From assembly GCA_017590115.1 (NCBI GenBank), contig JAGGNK010006892.1:17089736-17153735 (forward strand): a stretch of 64,000 nucleotides of DNA. The letters run 5' to 3'. The translations under genes and the position numbers were made by a program. The notes below the pieces were generated by a model. It did no database searches. It saw only the letters and a program-made list of their open reading frames with translations, and was not told the origin of the DNA. The DNA comes from Montifringilla adamsi (taxonomy: Eukaryota > Chordata > Aves > Passeriformes > Passeridae). This document shows positions 39,601 through 51,600 of this stretch, piece after piece (the stretch's first letter is position 1; every line of letters starts with the position of its first letter).

Positions 39601-42600
39601 GATTGATGTAATTTGTGAAGCACACAGATTGGAACAGTTTGCATTACTGCACTGAAGAGGGAAAGAAGAGTGATAAGCAGACTTGATGCTCCTGGTTGTC
39701 CAGATACATGGGACATCACACTCCTAATGCTTTCATCTTACCACATATCTTAGATATTTCCTGCTGATTTAGTGAATGATATTGTCCCTTCAAGCCTAAG
39801 CCAAATTTTCCATTCCCATCAACCATCTGGTCTTCCATATGTTTCCCATAATTGCCCTTTCTTAGGTCTTCTTTTACCTCTCAAATTGCTCTTTCAGCAC
39901 ATCCGCTGAACAACCCCTAGACTCTACCACAAAGCTGGAAAAGAGGTAAAACAGTTCTTTTGCCTCCTCTTCTTTTATGCTACCACTGGATAAATTGACA
40001 GATCTCTATCTCAGGATTGCCGTCTTTATCTAAAATGCTTTTCTGTATTCCAGACACCTCAAATGGCCACTTATCACACAGAAACCTACTGACTTCTACA
40101 TTATTTCCCTTCTCCCCATTACCCTGGAGAAAGTTAGGACAAACAGAATCAATAAACAAATTAGAAAAACTTAGCAGTAAATGTTAATAAGCCTTTAGGA
40201 GAGTCACTTCCTGTAATTGCTACAAATAAATTAGAGAAATCAATGAAGACAAAAACTATGATTTCTATCACTTCTCAACATAATAGTACTAATTCATTAT
40301 CTAATTATCTAGTATTTATTTTCATTATCACTGTCATTCTTTCTAGTCATTGGCCACAGTTTGTTACTTTCACTTTTCCTGGCAGATTTACATGCTGCAA
40401 GTTTATTACACATTTATGGTGTATATGTGCTGTGTTAGTAAACACAACCTACAGAACAGACCTGAAAACCATTCAGGCACCAACATCACTGAATTTCCTT
40501 TGCCAACCACTGTACCTGAAAACCAGCACCAGTGTGCCATAAACATAATGAGATCCCATCTTATTATTTGTTACAATTCAAAGAATTTTAGCCTATAAAA
40601 TTTTATTGTTTGAAGATAAAAAAGCAAAATTCCTGTAGTAGGCACAAAATTAAAAGCACTCTGATATATTGTAGCTGTCTGCCTCTTAAATGAGTGCAAT
40701 GACAGATATCCATTCAAATTTCTACTCCCTCTTGAGTACAAAAAGCCAGAACTTGTTGATCTTCATGACATATTAGAAAGATTGTCCTTTATTGAACCTT
40801 CTCCTAAGGATACAAACTATGTAAAACTTTAAGGTTAGGTGTACAATACAATTTCACCATTAAGTCTTAAATCCTCTCTGGACTTGGACAAGAAATTAGG
40901 AAAACAGTTTATCTGCCAACAGAGTAACAGATTTGAGAAATCCTGTCATTGGAAAAGTGGAAAGCCTCAGCTCAGCTGCGGAACTGAGAGGCATTAACAG
41001 TGAAACTGCTGCATTTCCTCTTCCCAGAGAAGTGAAGCTGCGTTTGGGGGGTATTGCAGCTGGCGTGAGGAAGGAAAAGAAATCACTTGAATTTCAGTGA
41101 GGGGGTTTTGAGATGCATGGAAGTCAGCTCGTCAGTGTTTACTGACTCCACAGTGCAGGCTCAGATTGCAGACTCTCAAACCAGGTCAGTGCTAAGCACC
41201 CGGAGGTAGAGACAGCTTACAGTACCAGGATAACATTTAAATAATCAGTTTCATTAAGAAAAGCAAGACAATAGCTCTTGTTAAATCAACCTGTTTTAAC
41301 TATGTCATTTCTGAAGCCTAGTTAATTTAATATTTCACATCAGTATAATTCAATTTCTAACAAGTTACACTTTTCATCACTAATATCAGAAATTAAAGTT
41401 TAAATCATTCCTTAAAACAAATTATTGATTCAAACAATCCAATCTATTTTTTTCTGCTTTCCTCTTTGGGCTGTAATTTTTTAAAAAATCTTAATATAAA
41501 CAGTAGATATAAATACTATCTAGCATCACAGTCTTTCACAAGATTTTTTTTTCTTTTAAGATATTTATTTTACTTTATTGGCATATTATGAACAACAAGC
41601 TACATATTTTAAACAGCCTTCTTTAAGACTTACACATTTGAATAACATGAAAGTGATGTAAAAATTACCCCACAACTAATAAAACAAAATAAAAGTATTC
41701 AACAGAGAGCCCATTTCAACAATCCAGTAGCATATTTCAACAAATACACTAAATACTGAAACACATTTCAACAGAATGAATATTCAGTGATTATATCTTT
41801 CAGAATTTTAAGCATTCACTCATCCCAGTCTTGTTTAACCAACCTATTCCTGTCCTTTCAAAGCAGTAAGTTATGTTCTGAGACTCACATTAACCAAACC
41901 AAAATAGTGTTCATTGACTGGAAATTGTTCCGGACCAATCTCTTTCTCCAAAGCTGAGGCATTGGCGCCCTAGGAAAAAATCAAAAGCAGCAAAATATTA
42001 GTGTGGCAACAGTGAAAGTAGCTGAGGAAAAAAGTTTTTCAACAAGGATAAACAATCAAAACCAACTAACCATCCATTAAAAAAACCTGCAAAACACCTG
42101 GTTACAACTAAAAAATACCTTAGAGATGTTTCCAAATATGTGCTGTTCAAAAGCATCTCAAAGTTATATAATTTTTATGCATTTTCATGCAATTACACTG
42201 TTTCAATGTTCTTTACTTTTTCTTTCCAGAGTCGAATTACTTTAGTAACACTTGCACTAACACAGGATGAAAAGCAGGTGATACAAGGCCAACTGGTGAG
42301 CTCCTTCTAAGAAGAGCAATTTTCATACTGTAAAGCACATTCCAGAAAAAGTTAAGAGATGCAGATTGCTCACAGGAAGCAAAGACACTGGTCTGCTTCA
42401 CTTACACTGAAAATATAAGTTATTCTAAGTGCTTTGCTAAATGCTTTAAACTTTGTAAAACTGAAAGAAAATACAGTACAGCTAGTGATGATGTGCATTA
42501 CAAATGCTGCAGCCTTTGCCCAAAAAAATCTGTTTGTTCTGATCCTCAAAAAGAAGTCTGAGAATGTTACTTTGGTTACTCTGTGGCTGTTGACTGAACT

Positions 42601-45600
42601 GGTGCACTCAACACTGTGCTTCAAAGAAAAGCATTGTTTTCTTTTCTACTTAGAGACAGAAAAACTTGTATGCTGGAAAAGTCAGACTTTGGATGAGCTC
42701 TTACACTGACTGCTTTTAGAGAAATGGAAATGTATACAACTTTTTGCACCCAACAAAACTGATATCTATATATCTAGATCTATTTATATATATCCTCAAT
42801 GAGACTAATAGATGAGCATGAATATTCCAGCAGGAATACAACTGCAGCTAAAATAGAACATGATATACATCAAAGAACCTTAAAACCACAACTCCATCCC
42901 AGCAAGTTCATTTTTTACACCAAAAACATAGCAAATAGCCATTACATGGCATATTACAACAATTAAATTACACCAAAGTCATGGACTGCACCAAAACCAG
43001 CACACAGGATTGCACAGATTAATTACAGACAGGGCGTAGTGGAACAGAATGAATATTAGAACTGTGTTAAAATGTATACAATTAAAATGAAATGATGTGG
43101 CATCTGCCATGGTGTGACTATGGTACTGCAGAACTTTACACAAACTACCTTAGCAGCTCTGAAATGGGAAGCACATGCTCAAAGGTCCATGAGGAGGTAA
43201 CAACCTTAACCAGAATGGGGCAAAAGCCAGGAAAACTCCACGTTTGACACACCACAACTCTGCTCCATTTACAGCATAGCCCCAGCTGCTGTCATCAGTC
43301 ACATCCCCTCCAATTACCCAGTTTGATAAAGCCTCTCCTTTCCTGAGGATTTAGATGCAGGGCTTATTACTCTAGAAGGTGTTTTCAAATGGAGATTATA
43401 GTGGTGAGGAAAAGGGGTATAAACCCTCATTTAAGATTTAAGCACTCTGAGACTCTGAATATTTAGTTTTGCAGACTTATTTAAATGCACCCACAAGCTC
43501 CAGCAAGGTGAGTATTACAAATAAACAAGGAAAAAGAAGGAACTGTGGGGGACTTTTACACTATTGTTAAAATCTCTACCTGTTCAAAAATAAATTCAAG
43601 AGCAGGTTTAAGGAAATTCTTTCTCTTTTCAAAGCCAGGGTGGAGTAGCTACTTTACTCCATCTTTGAAAGGTAAATATTATGATATAAACATTGATGTT
43701 TCTGTTTGTACAGACCTGAACACTGTATTTAGTTTTCTAGCACAATAAAGATCTGACTTGGCAGTAAGAAATACATGCTGAGATACTACCAGATCGTCAC
43801 GGTTTTCTGAGTATTCAAAGAAGCTTCATTCAAGGCTCAGACTTTCACATGACTTCAAAGCATGGCATCATCTGTGTTTAAATGCAGCTGTTTATGAATG
43901 TTAGTACAAACCAGCTCGGATGTTTTACGCCAATGCAAAACCCCTCGAGCTGCTCAGACTTCCCTTTACAGCTCTCTTTTTGTCTGTCATAAAAGATGCT
44001 ATCTCTCCCTCCAAAGTAATCATTTATACTGTGCACAGTGTATTGGTTGCAAAGAGCAGAAACACAGCAAGAGTACACTAAAATGCGTGTTCACAACTGA
44101 CCCATAAAAGCTATTTTAAAACCTAATTATCCCTTGCTTCAAAGTGTTTCCCAGGCATGATTACAGCCCACATTATCAGTCCCAGCTGACTCTTCCATTA
44201 TGCAAATACAGATGCAGGAGGGAGCACTGCAGCAGCACCAACCATTATGGTACTGAATCATCTCCTGGACATGAGGACACAGGAGGTTTAAGGCAGAAGT
44301 GGGAGTGCCACTCTTTTCATCGGCCAAGTTGGAGTTACTGGACTTGGGAACTACACTTGGGAAATTTCAGGCTGTGCTGTATGCTGCGGAGTAGAGAATT
44401 TATTCCTCTGCCACTTAACTGGGATCCCCAGGAAAAATCCCCAAATAAAACTCTCTTTTTGGGGGGACTCAATAACACATACAACAGGTGTTCAGTCTCC
44501 ACACTGCAACCTGTCTTGGATATTACACAGGGGACAGAAAGGAACATCATTAAGTCTGGTCAGCACATCCACCTCAAATTTCCTTGTTCTGAGGGGAAAC
44601 ACACCTGGTCATTACCCAGAAATGAGAAGCAACAGAGGCACAGCAGAAGTCCAAGAAGATGATAATATTGCAGTAGCACTGGGATTTACCACTTTTAGCA
44701 TTTCATCAGTGTAAAAGCTGCACAACCAAGCACTGCCTTACATTAACCCCCTTCCAGCACAAACACAATAGTACAGGCAGAGAAAACACTCCTTTCTTGT
44801 GGTACATGCGAAACAGCTTTAAAAGTGGAAAGTTCTGCAACTAAGGTGTGTTTACAAGAACACAGTATGAAATCAAGATTTGCTTTTTATTTGTAACTGA
44901 AAATTATCAATGATTACACAAAAACCTTTACAAACCTAATGAAAGTCAGGTGTAAAACTGAACTACTACAGATTTCATCCTTCAAAATGAAAAGTAATGT
45001 AACCTTTATTTAATCATGTTCAAATCAGTTGAACATTAATTGCTCCATCTCCTCCATCAAGTTAGAGGAAAAAGTCATACTACTGGATTTATAAATTTTG
45101 CCTTAAATGTTAATTTCTTATTGAAGGGATAAGAATCTGTATTTGTCACAGAAGTCCCTTAATTAAGTTTCTCAACTTTTTTTTTTTTTTAAGAGCTTGA
45201 GTTTTGTACAAATCAACACATTCTGCACTAACTAGATGAGGGTTTTATTTCAATTTAGTGGAATCAAAGCCCAGGATATACAGTGGAATAGGAAGGTGTG
45301 TTATCTTTGAAATGTGTACGGTTGTATTTTCCTGATTTTCATATTTTACAAATATACATCATCTCAAATTTCTAAAATAAACTAAAAAGCCCACTGATGC
45401 CATACATTTCAGTGGAAAAGAGCAGAAAAAAAACAAAGCACAGACAAATGCAGATGCATTTTTTTTGTTTTTGTATTTGTATTGTTTTTCACTTGCTGAA
45501 ACAATATCATTAGATGCCATTTATTACTGCCTTTTCTCAAAGCCTCAGAGGCTACACTGTTGTGGTGTTTCGTGTTGAACTAGTCCTTCTGAGACACCAG

Positions 45601-48600
45601 CAGCTGACACAGGGATAAGATAACTGGAGCCAATCTGTAAAACAAATCAGTTGGTGCTTAGGATCTGACATACACACCTTGGGCTTCAGAGCATTCTTGC
45701 CAGATTAATTACAGGCTGGTTTGTGACTGAACACCAGCTGCAGCTGATCTATGTTGTCTGATGCAGCTTCCTCCAAAAGTCATCTAATTTGGGCACTCTA
45801 AGACCTCTCCCAAGATGCAAACCAAAGCAGGGTAAATTGGGATGCCACCCTACAATAAAAATACTGTCTAAAAACATGTCAGCAAGCAGGCAAACAACTG
45901 CAGCTTTAAAGTGTCCTACCTGGTCATTAGCATCCAACCTAGCAGGCAGAATTTCGCTTACAAAGCCTTGATTCATAACCAGCCTAACGTGCTTGGAGGC
46001 TTACACATCTTACTAGCCTGGGATAGGGGGGTTTGATGTATCCCTTTCTGGAACAAAGATCACTTGATAGCTTGGTGGGTCATCTTTTCAGTTGTTTAAC
46101 AGCTTTACCCTCTAATTTAACTAAGCTGTACATTTCCTAAGTAAAATCAGAATTTCACCTTTAATACAATTTTCTTCTCTGAAAACTTACATGTGTCACC
46201 AGCATCCTGAAGATCCATTTCTCCCTTCACACGTGCACTATGCTAGATCCTCCCCTACAATGCTCTCCACCTCACTCAAGAAGCCAAGTACAACACTGAC
46301 TAAAGGCAACTCAAATAACTAAACCATGTTGCACAGGCATATGTAAGCCAAATTTTTTAAACATGACTTTAGCTACAGATAAATGAACCATACCACCACA
46401 CAACACAGAACTATTACTCTTTCTAGTGACAGAAAGGCATTACAAGTAAAAGGGAAACTCAGGAATAACAATGTTCCTGAACAAAAGTAAAATTAATGGA
46501 ATTACTTATAATTTGCAAAAATAAATCTCAGTACAGAAACACTCACTAGTGCTTTCCATTTTTTTTTTCTGATTAGAAAGATTCTTCCTTGTCTATGCAA
46601 CTAGTGAAGACATACAGAATTTCACAGCCCAATGCACTAATTAATGCACTGTGACAGGAATTCTCTGCTAAAGAAGAAATGCAGAATTCTACTCTTGCAG
46701 CTGCATTTTATCAGAATATGTGAATGCCTACATTTCTGTGTACTCACACGAATCAGGACTAAGAGCAAAGAGAACAGCTATCTTAAATCAGCTTATATTT
46801 GTTGCTTCAATTGCAACCAAAACTGAAACACAATTCTTTTGATACTGTTTCTAGCCAGGAAGTAGCAGTGAAATATGAGTGGGATTCAATAATCCTTGTT
46901 GTTCATTTCTTTGCAAAAGAACATGCATTATTAATACATTAAATATTTGGATAGTTTCAGTTAATGCTTTTTAAATACTTCCAAATAGTGTTATTTTATT
47001 AATCAGTCTAAGACATAGTCCTATATACTGTTATCATGTGCAGCTAAGACAGAAGATTTTCTGAGTATGAAGTAAAAACACCTCTGTCTGAGTAAGGAAA
47101 ATTATACCAAAGCACAAAATTAATTTCTCTTCACATTCGCTATGTCTACCAAACCCATCTTTTCAAGCCCCACCGAACATTCACAATGTCATTTCCTTCA
47201 CAGCAACTACATGCAGCAGCACTTCCTTGTACGTGAGAAGTGTATGACAGCGTATCCTTTTGAGTACTGAAGTCGAAGACAAGTTAATATTTCAGAAAAA
47301 TTAGACTCACCTAACTACCCAAAATGCAGGGCAGGTGGGGAAAAGACATTTGCTCAATAGCTGTTTTTTATAAGCTGCATCCTGTGGTGTGTTTTACATG
47401 CTTTTATTACTTACATAATTCCGGTTTCAAAAAACAAAAATATTGCTTTTATAACTTCCCATTTTCATGGAATCATACAAAGAATTTGAGTTTATAAAAG
47501 ATGGTAAAAATGTTTTCCTATTTTGGTCAACTTACATTAATACAACCTTCTGGTTTTACTGCAGAAAATACCTAGATTCTTTTTTTCCTCAACTGAAAGA
47601 TCAGATAGATCTTACTGAAATGAACCATTTGTTTAAAGCATTTTACTTTAGCAATCCTCCTAAGCCACGAAAACAAAAGTTAGTCCTTACACAGGGCCTT
47701 TATACACTTCTTCCCCTCAAGAAATTTGAATAGAAAAGCCCCTTTTGCCACATTTTTACAGAATCGTTCCTAGAAGTTTTAATGCAAATTAGTTGCTTCA
47801 GGAATGTAAAAAGTGAATACAAAGACCACAAAAAGACCTATCTACATATTCAAGCATTGTCTAGTAACGGAATCAGTTGCTCCCACTGACACAGCTAAAA
47901 ATTCTGCTGCCCAGACTAGAGTCCAAATTGGCATTTCATTTTTCCTTGGCTTAGAACATGCAAGATGAATATACACACATGTGCAGGTAAAAAGAAAATG
48001 GAACACTTACATAAATCAAATCATCCAAATAAGTAATATGTCAACTAAATAATTCCCTGTGCTGGTATAGATACTGCTTTACAGCAAGGTAACTTGGAGA
48101 ATTTTCTTCTTTGTATTTCATATTTGAGAATTGTTTTATGTTAGAGTCAAATTCCTATTTTGATGAAAATTGAAAACAAATTTGTCTAAATTAATTAGTA
48201 TACCAAACAGTGCCACAAACCCAGCATTCTAAAGACCAAATATAAATACTCATCTTTTATTGTAGCATGTTACAGCTAGAAAAATTATGACAAATGCTTG
48301 AATCTTAATGTCATGTTTATCATCGAGGCGTCTCCTGATAAGAGCTCCAACAGACGAGCGGACTTCCTCACTGTGGTGCAGGCTCCCACCCCACAAATAC
48401 TAACAAATACTTCTCCAAAAACTCCTGGGCTGGCAGCAGAGCCGCGGCAGCACCGCGGTGCCCGGAGCACGGCACATCCAGGTCACCGTGCCGGAGAGAA
48501 ACGCAGCGCCCGAGACAGAGCACAGGTTCCTTCTTGCCAGCCGTGCCACACGAGCCAGCCAGACAGCTGGATAAAGGAGCCCCGCAATACTCTGGTTTCC

Positions 48601-51600
48601 TCTGTGTTGCTTTAGTCCTCTCCTTCTCCGCCGGTTTTTTTCTGTCACCTCCTCATTTTGAAGCTGTTTTCCCGTAACTTTTCTCTCCTTGCTGTAATTC
48701 AATTCTCATTTCTTCCAGCACGGGTCCTCTGTATACTTTCCTGTGGAATCTGTTAACCTGATCATCAATTAATGTTTAAGTCTTATAATCTGTGCTTCAG
48801 AGGAGACAGTGCAATTAGAAGGAACACGACTGAGTACATCATAGCCACTGCTGGCTGGCTGCAGACTCTGGCAAACATCAATTTACATTAAGTGCAGATT
48901 TCACAATCAGGTTTGAAACCCTACTGTAAACAAACAATTCCTGAAGCAGTAAGAAAGCCCATAAATGCACACCTCTCTCACAGTTAGCTAGAAAATCTTC
49001 CTGCAGCTGGGAGTGTTTAAAAAGCCTCTCTGCTATGACACTCAAGGTAAGTGCACTTCAACCTTCCCTCAGCTGGGCACTTCCAGGGCCTGTTTCCTCT
49101 AAGATGCCTTTTCCCACACATGCTTGTTTCAACTCTAGCACCTCTGAAACATCTTCACCCTTGTGAAACGTGACTGAAAGGGACAAAAGGGTGCTCCTGA
49201 CAGTGCCCCTCGAGAGGAGGCAGGCAGGAAAAGGACAATAGCCAGCCATTCAGAGTGACTCCACACATCTCAATCCTCTCAAAAACAGAACAAAAATTTG
49301 GATTGTAAGATAAGCAGAGGTTCTCACGCAGAACACACTGTTACATCACACAATCAACATCTAACCACCAGCTGTGTATTTGATGTCAGTGCTGGGGGGC
49401 TGAAACAATTACTGAAGACCTTCAGTGACAGACCATGTATGCAAGATGCTGAGATGGCAGACAGAGAAGGCAATACAAACACCCAAAACATGAAGATTTT
49501 GATGTCTAATGCTACAGCTTCTTGATTAGCATAGTTTTACAATATTATCACACTTTTTCAGGTTGTGCCAACATCATCAGCCACTTTCTAGAAGAAACAC
49601 TGAAAACAAGTACTACTGCCATTACAACTTCCTTGTGTATGTCTGAGACTGACATCTTGGAGGCTTTTCACAGCTTTTAAGCTAAAAATGTAATTTCTAT
49701 CTTCTCTTTGCTTCAGCTACTCAAAGACTTGATGCCTTTTAACCGCTAGCAAGTGTTTCCTGGATTCTAGACACCAGAAGCAGAAGTCCTAGATGCAATC
49801 TGTGAGTATAACATGGGGCACATCTTCATTGCAGTTAGCCTACGTTACTTTATCCCTCCTCAGCTATGCATAAAAATCCCATACAGTTCAGCCAAGTAAG
49901 GCTTTGACCGCAGTTTTAGTCATGGATGAGGGTAAAGACCAAGTTCTACTTTTACTGCAAAGACTTTAAAAATAATATTAAAAAGTAGACCACACAATTT
50001 TAACCTCATCCATTTTGCAACAAGAAGAGTGGCTAAAGCACTCAAGGGTAAAGGTATTTTCAGTGCTTTTCGACAATCTCCAGCCTTGCAATTAAGACTT
50101 ACTACAGCACAAGGAAGCATGTGAATGGTGATATATGGCAAAGAATTTTAAGGAAGCTGAAAGGCGATACAACGCTAGGACACATTACTGCAGAAAGAGC
50201 CCTATTAACATTGGCATGAACACTGAGGTGTTTGACCAATGAACTAATGCAGCATATACAAAGGTACCAACCAACACAGATAGGATGCTCATCCCCAAAA
50301 GGTACCACAGATAAACGACACATTCTGGTTATCACTCTTCACTGTTCCCACACAACCTGCCCAAAGCAGTATATTATGTTATAAAACATAATATACTGCT
50401 TTGTAATATTCAGGGCTTGAACAGCAGGGGTAAGACACATAAAATACAAATCAGCAGAACCAAAATTTGAAAAAAAAAAAAAAAAAAGAAGTCATAAAAT
50501 GCAGATGGAAGAGTTTCTTCAATATAGTTCTAGACTGCTCTATTACAGATTGTAAGTGTACACACATGCTAGGTTTGTGTAGGCACAAACTGTCTCCTGA
50601 CAAAAATTGCTTGTTACTAGTTTTGTACTAACAAGAACTTTTTTCTTCACAAGAAGACATAGAACAGTCTGAGAGTTTTTATAAGAGGCATGGGAAAAGG
50701 CAAGAAAAACTTGTAAGAATTCTTAGGTAGTTGTCTGGCACTTTATCAAAGTGTGTTGACACAAAGAAGCATTGCCAGAAAAAAAAAATAGTATTACTCA
50801 GCAATTATAATCCTCTTCAATTTTGTAAAACATATGCTTAAACATAAGTATTTGACTCTTGTTAGAATTAAAAAGATTTGGCTCGCCTCAACCACACAGT
50901 TCTGAACAACACCACAGTAAATACCATGTACTCCTTCACACCATCTTTACAGATGTATTTTTAAGCACAGTCTTATATTAACTGCTGAAAAGCTTTTACA
51001 GCTGGTATCCTATGCTAGGTGTCCCATATCACAGTACTATTAAAACGTATGGATTAGAAAGGCCCAGCAAAAATCTTAGGCCTGGAGTTCATCCACCTCA
51101 ATGCACATGACAGTGATTGGACAAATGGTATTTAATTGCCATCAGAATTTCAGCTTTATGGATACAGACACTTTAGTCAGTAATAAGATTTTTAGTTGAA
51201 AATTTTATTTCAGGATTGACCTAAATCTCAGTGACACAACATCATTTCTAATAAACATACACACACAGAATAATCTTAAACTATCTGCTTGTCCAGTCCA
51301 GACCTATGCTGTGTACGCAGTCCAGAAGCAGAGCAGTGAGGTCTCACACTTGACCCAAATCAAGAGGCCAGCACTGAATTTATGCTGACACAAAGGCCAG
51401 TGGCCAGCTGTGGGTGAAAAGATGTCAGCTAGAATTGCAATAAAGGATCGCCCCAGCTCAGGGAGCAATCACACTGATTCCTCAGCAACCTAAAACCTGC
51501 CTTCAGAGAATGGAAACTCCTGAAGCACATGGTACATGTCCTACCAATCTGGCCACATCAAGATGTCAGTATGACGCCTGATAAATATACAGCTGATAAA

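Noticed and set aside
44144..44662. 172-codon open frame in USP12 intron 1, plus strand
   Set aside because: No recognisable domain, no splice-site support, composition like the surrounding intron.
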